Part shown: piece after piece, positions 15,882-24,971 of the stretch
Numbering within the stretch: position 1 is the stretch's first letter
Layout of the letters: every line of letters begins with the position of its first letter
Assembly (NCBI GenBank): GCA_040386935.1
Contig: JAZKEQ010000026.1
Location: 19,725-83,724, forward strand
Source: JABMMZ01 sp040386935
Lineage (GTDB): Bacteria; Bacteroidota; Bacteroidia; NS11-12g; UBA955
DNA length: 64,000 bases
Direction: 5' to 3'
Translations under genes and position numbers: made by a program
The notes under the pieces: generated by a model
Databases searched by the model: none
Seen by the model: only the letters and a program-made list of their open reading frames with translations
What the model was told of the DNA's origin: nothing

Positions 15882-17870
15882 ATGAAAAAACAACTACTCA
15901 CTTTTTTGTGCATGACAGCATTGTGCAGTTTTGCTCAAAATGTTAAAGACTCCTCGTTTCAGGTGTCGGCAACGGTCAATGCATCTACTCACAGCATCAC
16001 ACTGAACTGGATTATTCAAGGGGCTCAAAAATGCCAGATTCAACGGAAAACAATCAATGATTTGAGTTGGAGCACAGTATTGGCAACTGTAACCACATCA
16101 TCTTACACCGATACTTCTGCTAAAGTAGGTGTTGCTTATGATTACAGATTGATGAAAATAATTGGCAACAAAATTTATCAATTGGGTTATGTGTCTTCGG
16201 GCATCAATTTGCCTTATGTTGATTTCAGATACAGCATATTAATTGTAATTGATTCTGCTACCAATGCAGATCTTTCAGGTGCAGAAAAATCTCAACTTGA
16301 AAAAGATTATATCGCAGATGGTTATCTTGTTGCATGGGCAGTTGTGCCTTCAACAGCTAAACCACCTGTTGTTAAAGCAAAAATAAAAGCATGGTACGAT
16401 AAGTATCCGGCCATTAACAGACATTGTTTGTTGCTAGGAAAAGTACCTGTACCATATTCAGGTTTGCAAGTGCCTTCTACATTTGATACACCTCCTGATG
16501 CGCATACTGAGCACGGTGGTGCATGGCCAACAGATTCTTACTATGGCGATATGGATGGCGACTGGACAGATTTTGGAGAAGTAAGTGCAGGGGTAGGTCG
16601 TACGGAAAATAAAAACTACGCGAGTGATGGTAAATTTGATCATCACTTTTTACCAAGCGATATGGATATTCAAATAGGCAGGGTGGATATGTCAAATTTG
16701 CCTTCTCAACCTTTATCCGAACTGCAATTGATAAAACAGTATTTAAGAAAATTGCACCAGTACAAAACAGGTGTTGCTAAAGCAAGGGATATGGCCTTTA
16801 TTTCCGATAATTTTGGATTCCTTGGTGGAGAAATGCCGATGAGAAGTGGTTGGAACAATGCTTCTGCATTTGTAGGTGCTGCTAATATTAAAACAGCCGG
16901 AAATTATTTTGATACCTGTAAGACACAAAGCTTTATTTTTAGCGATGTAATGGGAGCAGGTTCATATACCAATTGCAGTGGTGTAGGAAGTTCATCGCGT
17001 TACAAGGATAGCATATTAACCGTTTTCAATGCACAGTTCGGTAGTTATTTTGGCGACTGGGACAACAGCGATAATTTTCTGAGAAGTTGTTTGGCTAGCA
17101 AAGGATTGACATTGACCACCTGTTGGGCAGCGCGTCCGCACTGGTATTTTCAACACATGCCATTGGGTTATTCAGTTGGATTCTCTGCTATACTGTCTCA
17201 AAACAACGAAACTGGAACAGGTTACCTCGGTTATGCAGGTGGTGGTTATTTCGACCGCAGAATCAGCATGACGCTATTAGGTGATCCAACATTGAGAATT
17301 AGATATTACGATCCTCCAAAACAGGTTACTGCAACCAATGTGAACAACAACACCGATGTGAAACTCGACTGGCAGGCTTCAAATGAGTCGGGTATTTTGG
17401 GTTATCATGTATACAGAGCAAAAACAGCCGGTAATATTTATTACAGACTGACATCACAGCCTATAACAGGCCTAACATTTACCGATGATGATCCCTATGC
17501 AGGCACAAATTATTACATGGTTAAACCTATTAAACTTGAAGTGTCCAATACAGGGTCTTACTACAATATGGGTTTAGGTGGTATGGATACTGCTTTCAGT
17601 GTGAATGGCACCAATACCGGCATAGCCACTATAGCAACAGCTGAAATATCTGTGTATCCTAACCCGGCTTCACAGCAAGTAAATATTGCCGGTGAGGAGA
17701 TGTTGTCAGTTGAAGTAATGAATATCAACGGGCAAATGGTGTATGAAATGACCAATGAGTCGAATGAGGGTCGTTTGACCATTGCTACAGGCAATTGGGC
17801 CAAAGGGTTATACATTGTAAAAGTGCATACTGCTAAGGGTGTTGCTTTCACAAAACTGGTGGTACAATAA
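15882..17870 (+). CDS. Gingipain-like (C25-type fold) secreted protein, T9SS type A cargo
   Basis: A 662-residue protein: signal peptide, an N-terminal fibronectin III-like domain (about 20-110), then about 370 residues that look like a C25/gingipain caspase-type fold. Hints are VDFRYSILIVIDSAT, HCLLLGKVPVPYSG, TDSYYGDMDGDWTD, DIQIGRVDMSNLP and the closing MTLLGDPTLRIRYY. A second FN3-like domain (about 480-560) and a type A sorting domain (about 590-662; VYPNPASQQVNI, AKGLYIVKV) follow. I cannot place a His-Cys catalytic pair with confidence, so it may be a non-peptidase relative. Confidence 0.72.
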   Translation: MKKQLLTFLCMTALCSFAQNVKDSSFQVSATVNASTHSITLNWIIQGAQKCQIQRKTINDLSWSTVLATVTTSSYTDTSAKVGVAYDYRLMKIIGNKIYQLGYVSSGINLPYVDFRYSILIVIDSATNADLSGAEKSQLEKDYIADGYLVAWAVVPSTAKPPVVKAKIKAWYDKYPAINRHCLLLGKVPVPYSGLQVPSTFDTPPDAHTEHGGAWPTDSYYGDMDGDWTDFGEVSAGVGRTENKNYASDGKFDHHFLPSDMDIQIGRVDMSNLPSQPLSELQLIKQYLRKLHQYKTGVAKARDMAFISDNFGFLGGEMPMRSGWNNASAFVGAANIKTAGNYFDTCKTQSFIFSDVMGAGSYTNCSGVGSSSRYKDSILTVFNAQFGSYFGDWDNSDNFLRSCLASKGLTLTTCWAARPHWYFQHMPLGYSVGFSAILSQNNETGTGYLGYAGGGYFDRRISMTLLGDPTLRIRYYDPPKQVTATNVNNNTDVKLDWQASNESGILGYHVYRAKTAGNIYYRLTSQPITGLTFTDDDPYAGTNYYMVKPIKLEVSNTGSYYNMGLGGMDTAFSVNGTNTGIATIATAEISVYPNPASQQVNIAGEEMLSVEVMNINGQMVYEMTNESNEGRLTIATGNWAKGLYIVKVHTAKGVAFTKLVVQ

Positions 17871-17891
17871 AATAATTTAACTCGTTAATAG

Positions 17892-17919
17892 AAGGTCGGG
17901 CGGAGCCCGACCTTTTTTT
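17892..17919 (+). terminator. Rho-independent terminator after the T9SS gene pair
   Basis: A perfect 10-bp stem, AAGGTCGGGC with GCCCGACCTT, a 3-nt loop GGA, and a following run of T. It lies 21 bp after the stop of the gingipain-like gene. Confidence 0.92.
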
Positions 17920-17977
17920 GTTTCTTTTTAAAATTAATTACCCTAACATTGCAGCATCAAATTTTAATATTTTCGAT

Positions 17978-18799
17978 ATGATTTTAAAAGGTAAAAAAGG
18001 AATTATTTTTGGTGCTTTGGATAATAAATCCATAGCCTGGAAAGTAGCAGAACTGGCCCATGCCGAAGGTGCCGAATTTATACTCACCAATGCGCCAATT
18101 GCATTGCGTATGGGAGCCATCAACGAATTGGCTGAAAAAACAAATTCCGAAGTAATAGGTTGCGATGTAACTTTGAATGAGGACATCGACCAGTTAATAG
18201 ATAAAGCCATTGCTAAATACGGCAAACTGGATTTTGTATTGCATAGCATAGGCATGAGTTTGAATGTAAGAAAGAAAAATCCTTACAATGATATTAACTA
18301 CGATTTCATGCACAAAACGTTTGATATCTCTGCTATCTCTTTTCACAGATTGATGCAATCGCTGATGAAAAAAGATGCGATGCAGGAGTGGGGTAGTATC
18401 GTTGCATTGACCTACATCGCTTCTCAACGTGTATTCCCTGATTACAACGAAATGGCTGAATCAAAAGCTTTGTTAGAGAGTTTTGCCCGCAGTTTCGGCT
18501 ACCACTTCGGTAAAGCCAAAAAAGTGCGTGTAAACACCATTAGTCAAAGTCCTACCATGACAACTGCAGGCAGCGGTGTTGGTGGATTTGATGCATTCTT
18601 TACCTATGCCGACAAAATGAGTCCATTGGGTAATGCATCGTCTGAAGCATGTGCGCAATACTGTATTTCACTGTTCAGTGATTACACCCGCTATGTCACC
18701 ATGCAAAACCTTTTCCACGATGGTGGTTTCAGTTTCACAGGTATCAGTAGTGATATCATGGAGCTGGTAGGTAAAGCAGGTGAAAAATCAGCAGGATAA
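17978..18799 (+). CDS. fabI: Enoyl-[acyl-carrier-protein] reductase FabI
   Basis: A 273-residue NAD(P)H-dependent reductase that completes each cycle of fatty acid elongation. It is an atypical short-chain dehydrogenase with IIFGALDNKSIAWKVAE at the nucleotide site, SIGMS near residue 95, and the FabI catalytic pattern Tyr-(X)6-Lys in PDYNEMAESKA, followed by RVNTISQSPTMTTAGSG. The ATG at 17978 is preferred over an upstream TTG at 17918 since homologues begin near ILKGKKG. A near-consensus -7 box TATTTTCG (17968-17975) ends 2 bp before the ATG. Confidence 0.96.
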   Translation: MILKGKKGIIFGALDNKSIAWKVAELAHAEGAEFILTNAPIALRMGAINELAEKTNSEVIGCDVTLNEDIDQLIDKAIAKYGKLDFVLHSIGMSLNVRKKNPYNDINYDFMHKTFDISAISFHRLMQSLMKKDAMQEWGSIVALTYIASQRVFPDYNEMAESKALLESFARSFGYHFGKAKKVRVNTISQSPTMTTAGSGVGGFDAFFTYADKMSPLGNASSEACAQYCISLFSDYTRYVTMQNLFHDGGFSFTGISSDIMELVGKAGEKSAG

Positions 18800-18821
18800 T
18801 CTCAGTAATTTTAAGATAAAT

Positions 18822-18857
18822 AAAAAACGCATCTGGTTAATACCCGATGCGTTTTTT
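18822..18857. terminator. Bidirectional terminator between fabI and the transketolase gene
   Basis: AAAAAACGCATC (18822-18833) pairs perfectly with GATGCGTTTTTT (18846-18857) around a 12-nt loop. A-run and T-run on opposite sides suit termination from both convergent genes. Confidence 0.88.
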
Positions 18858-18903
18858 TATGAAGATGTTTTTTAGTCTTAGTTTTTAAAAGACTGAAAAC
18901 AAT

Positions 18904-19857
18904 TTATTTTCTTTTGATTACTTTTTCTACTGCAGCTACTACGTTTACTGTATCTAAACCGTATTTAGCCATCAGTTGATCCGGTGTTCCGCTTTCACCA
19001 AATGTATCGTTAACACCTACATATTCTACCGGAGTAGGGAGGTTGCGGGCTAATAACTGGCTGATGCTGTCGCCTAATCCACCATTCATCATGTGTTCTT
19101 CTGCAGTTACAACACAACGTGTTTTGCGCACAGAATTTAATACCGCTTGTTCATCCAATGGTTTGATCGTATGGATATTGATCACTTCAGCGCTGATGCC
19201 TTTTTCAGCCAATTGCTGAGCGGCTTGAATGCTTTTCCATACAAGGTGACCTGTACAGAAAATTGATACGTCAGTTCCTTCGTAAATCGTTACAGCTTTT
19301 CCTATTTCGAATACCTGATCAGGTGCTGTGAAAATAGGCACTTTAGGACGACCGAAACGCAGGTAACAAGGACCATCGTGTTTAGCAATGGCTATAGTTG
19401 CAGCTTTGGTTTGGTTGTAATCACAAGGATTAATCACCACCATGCCCGGTAACATTTTCATTAAACCCAAATCTTCCAATATTTGGTGGGTCGCACCATC
19501 TTCGCCAAGTGTAACACCTGCGTGTGATGCACAAATTTTTACATTCTTGCCACTGTAAGCAATACTCTGTCTGATTTGATCATATACTCTGCCTGTACTG
19601 AAATTAGCAAACGTGCCTGTAAAAGGTATTTTTCCTGAGGTAGCTAAACCAGCAGCTACACCCATCATATTGGCTTCGGCTATACCCATTTGGTAAAACC
19701 TTTTCGGAAACTCTTTCTTAAAGGCATCCATTTTCAAAGAGCCGGTAAGGTCAGCACAAAGGGCTACGATATTGTCGTTTTGTTTGCCTGCTTCGAGTAA
19801 ACCTGCTCCGAATCCTGAGCGTGTGTCGTTATTGCCGAGTATTTCTATGGTGTGCAT
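18904..19857 (-). CDS. Transketolase, C-terminal half (split enzyme)
   Basis: A 317-residue protein corresponding to the pyrimidine-binding and C-terminal domains of transketolase (RSGFGAGLLEAGKQNDNIVALCADLTGS, YQMGIAEANMMGVAAGLA, HAGVTLGEDGATHQ, and a final FGESGTPDQLMAKYG). With the N-terminal half it would make the ThDP enzyme of the non-oxidative pentose phosphate pathway. E-A-N in GIAEANM provides the Glu that activates the cofactor. Its ATG overlaps by one base the stop of the VWA gene (TAATG), which implies translational coupling. Confidence 0.93.
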   Translation of the reverse strand: MHTIEILGNNDTRSGFGAGLLEAGKQNDNIVALCADLTGSLKMDAFKKEFPKRFYQMGIAEANMMGVAAGLATSGKIPFTGTFANFSTGRVYDQIRQSIAYSGKNVKICASHAGVTLGEDGATHQILEDLGLMKMLPGMVVINPCDYNQTKAATIAIAKHDGPCYLRFGRPKVPIFTAPDQVFEIGKAVTIYEGTDVSIFCTGHLVWKSIQAAQQLAEKGISAEVINIHTIKPLDEQAVLNSVRKTRCVVTAEEHMMNGGLGDSISQLLARNLPTPVEYVGVNDTFGESGTPDQLMAKYGLDTVNVVAAVEKVIKRK

Positions 19858-21206
19858 TATAAATTGATTTCTGTTGTTGATGCTGATGTAATGATGAATT
19901 CTTTTTCGAAAGTATAAATGGTTCTGGTTTCAGGTTTGCTTCTGGCAATAATGGTGTACTTGCCCGGTTGCATAATAATGGTTTGGAAATAGCCATCATT
20001 GATGTCGCAAACCCATTCTACCTGTCCGTTAACAGTTCTGTAGATAGCGGCTACTAAATCTCTGTTTTTATTGATTTGTAATCTGCCGGGTTGGGTAACT
20101 GTTATGGTAGTTGTTTTATTTTGGTCGACCACCACACTGTCGAGCAATATGCGTGGAGTCGTTAGTATTTCAATATCGTAGCAACCTGTAATGTAACGCT
20201 TAACTGTATTGGCAGACTGCGCATTGATGGTCGTGTATTTGTTGTGTACTTTTACAACTGCTTTTAGTTCGGTGTAATTGGTCACTCCTTTTGAAATAAT
20301 TTCAATATTGCCCTGAGGCACATCAATTGGAATAACATTATGTCTTCCAACTATTAATTCTACATTCTTTTTTATAACAGGCGGCATGGTGTGTACCACG
20401 ATGTCGTACTTGCGCATAGGGTCAAGAAACAATGTGTCAGGGACACCGCGACCATTCATGGTATGATCGAAATTATGCAATAGTTTTTTTGTAGCGGCAT
20501 CGTATATGCTCATGGCCACATTGGTTTCAACCGGACGAATCTGCTTATCCAACAAATTAATCTGACAACTTGTTGAGTTCATGGCCTGAGAGATAACAAC
20601 ACCTACAACATTCACAAAATCTTTTTCAGTATTGGCATCATAATAAGTGCCTGCACAATTGAAAGTCAGTTTGAACTGTTCAGTAGAACCTATACCGATG
20701 ATAAATGGTTTAAGGAAAATGCCTTTTTTCTGAAGCGCCTGTGAAATAGCACAAGGATCACCGGTGCATTCTTCCATACCATCTGTGATGATGATAATCA
20801 GATTGCGCACACCTGCTTCCTGAGGAAAATCTTTTTCACTTTCCTGCAAGGAATAAGCAATAGGGGTCCAACCTTTAGGAATCAAGGTGTTCACCCTTTT
20901 TTTCATGATGGTGTGATTGTTGGGAGAAAAAGGTACCTCAAGTCTTGAGTCTTTACAATCTTTTAAGTCTACTGTTTTTTGATGGCCATATACCCTGAGA
21001 GCCAATTCCACATTTTTAAAAGTAGCGAAACTGTCTATCATCTTGATTGCCATTTTTTTGGCCACCTGAAAACGGGTCGTTTTATCGAGAGTAGAGGTCA
21101 TACTACCCGATGCATCGAATATAATGAGAATACGCGTTTTCTGTGTGGTTTGGCCATAGCCGGTCATGCTGAGCAATAGGGCTGTAGCTATAATGAATTG
21201 TTTCAT
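19857..21206 (-). CDS. VWA-domain secreted protein between the transketolase halves
   Basis: A 449-residue protein with a signal peptide (MKQFIIATALLLSMTGYGQ) and a von Willebrand factor A domain (about 25-200). The MIDAS motif DASGSMTS is intact, with a downstream ITDGMEECTGDPC. The remaining about 250 residues are beta-rich and may hold carbohydrate-binding- or carboxypeptidase-regulatory-like folds. It should bind a divalent metal and a protein ligand in the periplasm or beyond. The ATG at 21206 gives a clean signal peptide; another ATG at 21230 is in frame. Its coupling to cytoplasmic transketolase genes is unexpected. Confidence 0.82.
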   Translation of the reverse strand: MKQFIIATALLLSMTGYGQTTQKTRILIIFDASGSMTSTLDKTTRFQVAKKMAIKMIDSFATFKNVELALRVYGHQKTVDLKDCKDSRLEVPFSPNNHTIMKKRVNTLIPKGWTPIAYSLQESEKDFPQEAGVRNLIIIITDGMEECTGDPCAISQALQKKGIFLKPFIIGIGSTEQFKLTFNCAGTYYDANTEKDFVNVVGVVISQAMNSTSCQINLLDKQIRPVETNVAMSIYDAATKKLLHNFDHTMNGRGVPDTLFLDPMRKYDIVVHTMPPVIKKNVELIVGRHNVIPIDVPQGNIEIISKGVTNYTELKAVVKVHNKYTTINAQSANTVKRYITGCYDIEILTTPRILLDSVVVDQNKTTTITVTQPGRLQINKNRDLVAAIYRTVNGQVEWVCDINDGYFQTIIMQPGKYTIIARSKPETRTIYTFEKEFIITSASTTEINL

Positions 21207-21247
21207 ATATGTGATAAACGCAATTTTCATTCCGCTATTGTACGGGA

Positions 21248-22093
21248 TTAGTAATCACCAAGGGTTTCAGGTAGTTGTGCCAAGGCTTTTGCCAGTTGAT
21301 CATCATTAGGCGCAATACCGTGCCACTCGTGGCTGCCCATCATAAAGTCAACACCGGCACCCATTTCTGTTTTCATGATGATAACAATTGGATGTCCTTT
21401 GCCTGCCAACGCTTTTGCTTTAACATTTGTATCCAGAATGTCCTGCATGTTATTGCCATCCATTTCCAATACGGTCCATTTAAATGCTTCAAATTTGCTG
21501 CGCAGTTCAGTGAATCCCATGATTTCAACCACACCGCCATCAATTTGTTGTTTATTGTAATCGACTGATGCAATGATGTTGTCGAGTTGGTGGTGACCGG
21601 CAAACATAATGGCTTCCCAATTCTGTCCTTCCTGTAATTCACCATCTCCCATATTCACATATACTGTGTGTGAGTCGTTATTCGCTTTTTTAGCCAACGC
21701 CATACCTGTTGCTACAGATAATCCTTGTCCCAGTGAACCTGTTGCAATTCTAACACCCGGCAACCCTTCGTGAGTGGTTGGGTGTCCTTGTAAACGGCTG
21801 TTAATTTTTCTGAAAGTTGCCAGTTCTTTTACGTCAAAGTAACCACTGCGGGCCAGTACGCTGTAAAACACAGGACTGATGTGACCGTTGGATAGAATAA
21901 ATACATCCTGATTATTGCCATCCATTGAGAAAGGCTGTGGTGTATGTTCCATCAACTGGAAATACAAGGCTGTGAAATAATCGGCACAACCCAGAGAACC
22001 GCCCGGGTGGCCGCTTTGTACGGCATGTACCATACGCACGATATCTCTTCTAACCTGTGATGCAATTTGCTGTAATTCTGTTACTGTTGGCAT
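21248..22093 (-). CDS. Transketolase, N-terminal half (split enzyme)
   Basis: A 281-residue protein carrying the ThDP diphosphate-binding domain of transketolase: QSGHPGGSLGCADYFTALYF, GHISPVFYSVLARSG, the GDGELQEGQNWEA cofactor motif with its downstream Asn (DYNKQQIDG), and a final MMGSHEWHG. The ATG at 22093 is preferred over TTG at 22114. It is the first gene of a three-gene leftward unit; the VWA gene follows 41 bp later and the C-terminal half follows that. Confidence 0.93.
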   Translation of the reverse strand: MPTVTELQQIASQVRRDIVRMVHAVQSGHPGGSLGCADYFTALYFQLMEHTPQPFSMDGNNQDVFILSNGHISPVFYSVLARSGYFDVKELATFRKINSRLQGHPTTHEGLPGVRIATGSLGQGLSVATGMALAKKANNDSHTVYVNMGDGELQEGQNWEAIMFAGHHQLDNIIASVDYNKQQIDGGVVEIMGFTELRSKFEAFKWTVLEMDGNNMQDILDTNVKAKALAGKGHPIVIIMKTEMGAGVDFMMGSHEWHGIAPNDDQLAKALAQLPETLGDY

Positions 22094-22215
22094 TGGGAAT
22101 TTATCAAAGTGCAAAAATTAACTTTATTATTCACTTTTCCTGCTAAAAAATTTCTTTTTATAAACGAATAATAAACGAAATCACATTTTTTACAAATACA
22201 ATGCGATTAATTGGA

Positions 22216-22223
22216 TATTTTTG
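22216..22223 (+). promoter_or_regulatory. -7 box upstream of the PIG-L deacetylase gene
   Basis: TATTTTTG fits TAnnTTTG and lies 45 bp before the ATG at 22269. The expected -33 TTG is not exact. The interval 22094-22268 also has to hold the promoter of the divergent transketolase unit. Confidence 0.5.
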
Positions 22224-22268
22224 CATTTCATCATTCAAAAAACCATCTTGTAATAGTTCTATCCACTC

Positions 22269-24842
22269 ATGCAAAAAAATAGTTTATCCCTCATTATACT
22301 CTTCTCTCTTGTTTTTTCTTTATCCGCTCAAATCATTCGTCAACCCGGTTCTGCTGAAATTTTACTGAACCTGCAAAAGCTCAACACTGTTGGGTCAGTA
22401 TTGTATGTTGCGGCCCACCCCGATGATGAGAATACCCGTTTACTGGGTTATCTGGCCAATGAACGCAAATTGCGCACCGGCTACCTGTCGCTGACACGTG
22501 GTGATGGCGGACAGAATTTGATAGGCAAGGAGCAAGGTGAATTATTAGGTCTTATCCGCACCCAGGAATTGTTGGCAGCACGTAGAACTGATGGCGCTGA
22601 GCAGTTTTTTACCAGAGCCAACGATTTTGGATTTTCAAAAAATCCCGAAGAGACATTCTCTATATGGAACAAAGACAGCATTCTCGCTGATGTGGTATAC
22701 ACCATCCGCAAGTTTCGCCCCGATGTAATTATTTGCAGATTCCCAACAACAGGTGAGGGTGGACACGGTCACCATACGGCTTCGGCTATATTGGCTGTTG
22801 AAGCATTTGATGCAGCTGCTGACCCTAAAAGATTTCCTGAACAACTGAAGTATGTAAAGGTATGGCAAGCCAAACGCATTTTTTGGAACACCTTTAATTT
22901 TGGTGGAAACAATACAACTGCACCCAATCAATTGAAAATAGATGTAGGTGTTTTCAATCCCTTATTGGGTAAAGGGTATGGTGAAATTGCAGCAGATAGT
23001 CGGTCCATGCACAAGAGTCAGGGCTTTGGTTCAGCTAATCAAAGAGGGTCTAATATTGAATACTTTAAACTTCTGAAAGGCGATAGTGTCAAAACAGATT
23101 TATTTGAAGGCATCAGTACCAATTGGAACAGATTAAAGGGCACAGAGAAATTGCAAAAACAAATCACGGATTGTACCAATAATTACAAAACGCAATCTCC
23201 CGAGCTAAGTGTGGCGGCATTAGTTGCCATTTATAAAAGCCTTATGGCGCTAGATGATAAAGACAATAGCGGTTATTGGAAACAATTAAAATTGAAAGAA
23301 ACAGAGAAGTTATTGTTGGCTTGTTCAGGACTTTGGATAGAGGCATTTGCTTCAGATTATATCGCCATTCCCGGGCAGGAAATTAATATCACTTCTCAAA
23401 TTGTCAATAGAAATAAGGGCACTGTAAAACTGAATAAATTATCATTTCTGAATCAGACGGATACAACTACTGCGATTGAAATGAAGGTGAATGAATTGTA
23501 CAGTTTCAAACACAAAGAAAAATTATCTACTACAGCATCTTACTCAAATCCCTATTGGTTGAACCGCGAACACGCCATTGGTTTGTATTCTGTTAATGAT
23601 CCTTTGTTAGTAGGTGTTCCCGAAAATGACCCGGCTACTAAAGTGGTTTTTGATATTACCATTCTTGATTTAAATCTGAAAATAGACCGCAATATTGTAT
23701 ATAAATACACCGACCCGGTAAAGGGAGAAGTATATAGACCACTAGAGATTTTGCCACCCGCAACAGTTAATATTTCTGAAAAAGCGTATGTATTTACTGA
23801 TGGTAAACCTCAGACTGTCAAAATAACAATAAAAGCCAATGCCAATAATATCGAGGGAGACTTACTTCTTTATGCCTTAGGTGATATCAATTTTCAAATA
23901 ACTTCAAGAATGTTGCCTAATGGAAGAAATTCTGATTTGCCGGATAAGTCAAATATTAAAATAGCGACATGGCATACTTCCGCTAATAATCCTCATTTTA
24001 AATTGATGAATAAAGGTGATGAAATCATTATTGATGCAATTATTACACCTACTAAAGAAGCCCAATGGGCCACTTTGTTTGCAAGGCTAATGATTGGAAC
24101 AGATACTTATTATTCAAAAAGTATAAAAAGAGTAGAATACGACCATATTCCGTATCAATTTATTTTAAGTGAAGCAAAAGCAGATTTAAGGAATATGGAT
24201 TTGAAAAAGACAGGCGATAAAATAGGGTATATTCCCGGAGCAGGTGATGATATACCGGCTTGTCTTCAGCAAATAGGGTACAACGTCACCATTCTTACAG
24301 ATGAATTATTGGCCACAGAAGATTTATCAAAATACCCAACCATTGTAACAGGTATCAGAGCTTATAACACCAACGAAAGATTGCAGGTGTATTACAATAA
24401 ATTGATGGCTTATGTAAAAAATGGCGGTAACCTTGTTGTTCAATACAATACCAATTCACGTGTTGGTCCTGTGGCTGCTAAAATAGGCCCTTATCCATTC
24501 ACCGTTTCGCGCGACAGGGTAACGAATGAAAATGCAGAAGTAAGATTCAAAAATGATTCATTGTACGTATTGAATTACCCTAATAAAATTACGAAAAGAG
24601 ATTTTGACAATTGGGTGCAGGAGCGGGGTATTTATTTCGCCACTGATTTAGATTCCAATTATCAAACAGTATTTTCAATGAATGATCCCAACGAAAAGGC
24701 AAGTGATGGCAGTTTAATCATCACCCCATACGGCAAAGGAAATTTTGTATACACAGGACTCGCATTTTTCAGAGAATTACCTGCCGGTGTGCCGGGCGCC
24801 TATCGCTTGTTTGTTAACTTATTGAGTTTACCACAAAACTAA
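22269..24842 (+). CDS. PIG-L/LmbE-family deacetylase with C-terminal extension
   Basis: An 857-residue exported protein (signal peptide LIILFSLVFSLSAQ). Residues about 40-250 form a PIG-L zinc deacetylase with AHPDDE (49-54), LTRGDGGQN, and a third zinc-site segment GGHGHHTASA. Such enzymes remove acetyl groups from N-acetylglucosamine-like sugars. A long middle region is beta-rich, and residues about 640-855 (GYIPGAGDDIPACLQQIGY, YPTIVTGIRAYN, GGNLVVQYNT) resemble a class I glutamine-amidotransferase-like flavodoxin fold. The substrate is unknown. A small membrane protein gene starts 6 bp later. Confidence 0.86.
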   Translation: MQKNSLSLIILFSLVFSLSAQIIRQPGSAEILLNLQKLNTVGSVLYVAAHPDDENTRLLGYLANERKLRTGYLSLTRGDGGQNLIGKEQGELLGLIRTQELLAARRTDGAEQFFTRANDFGFSKNPEETFSIWNKDSILADVVYTIRKFRPDVIICRFPTTGEGGHGHHTASAILAVEAFDAAADPKRFPEQLKYVKVWQAKRIFWNTFNFGGNNTTAPNQLKIDVGVFNPLLGKGYGEIAADSRSMHKSQGFGSANQRGSNIEYFKLLKGDSVKTDLFEGISTNWNRLKGTEKLQKQITDCTNNYKTQSPELSVAALVAIYKSLMALDDKDNSGYWKQLKLKETEKLLLACSGLWIEAFASDYIAIPGQEINITSQIVNRNKGTVKLNKLSFLNQTDTTTAIEMKVNELYSFKHKEKLSTTASYSNPYWLNREHAIGLYSVNDPLLVGVPENDPATKVVFDITILDLNLKIDRNIVYKYTDPVKGEVYRPLEILPPATVNISEKAYVFTDGKPQTVKITIKANANNIEGDLLLYALGDINFQITSRMLPNGRNSDLPDKSNIKIATWHTSANNPHFKLMNKGDEIIIDAIITPTKEAQWATLFARLMIGTDTYYSKSIKRVEYDHIPYQFILSEAKADLRNMDLKKTGDKIGYIPGAGDDIPACLQQIGYNVTILTDELLATEDLSKYPTIVTGIRAYNTNERLQVYYNKLMAYVKNGGNLVVQYNTNSRVGPVAAKIGPYPFTVSRDRVTNENAEVRFKNDSLYVLNYPNKITKRDFDNWVQERGIYFATDLDSNYQTVFSMNDPNEKASDGSLIITPYGKGNFVYTGLAFFRELPAGVPGAYRLFVNLLSLPQN

Positions 24843-24848
24843 ATTATC

Positions 24849-24971
24849 ATGTCAGAGAATGAGGAACAATCACCAATATTAGGGTCGTGGCGAAATGTCT
24901 ACGCGTTTGTGATTGTCTTATTGTTAGTTGTTGTAATTGGGCTGTACTTTTTTACACAATATTATAAATGA
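24849..24971 (+). CDS. 40-residue single-pass membrane protein coupled to the symporter
   Basis: A short frame with ATG at 24849 encodes a soluble acidic N-terminus (MSENEEQSPILGSWRNVYAF) and one hydrophobic helix of about 19 residues ending in FFTQYYK. Its TGA overlaps the ATG of the symporter gene (ATGA, 4 bp), and it begins 6 bp after the PIG-L gene, so it fills the gap exactly. Small proteins of the same layout accompany sodium:solute symporter genes in other Bacteroidota as far as I recall. A regulatory or stabilising subunit of the transporter is plausible but inferred. Confidence 0.8.
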   Translation: MSENEEQSPILGSWRNVYAFVIVLLLVVVIGLYFFTQYYK

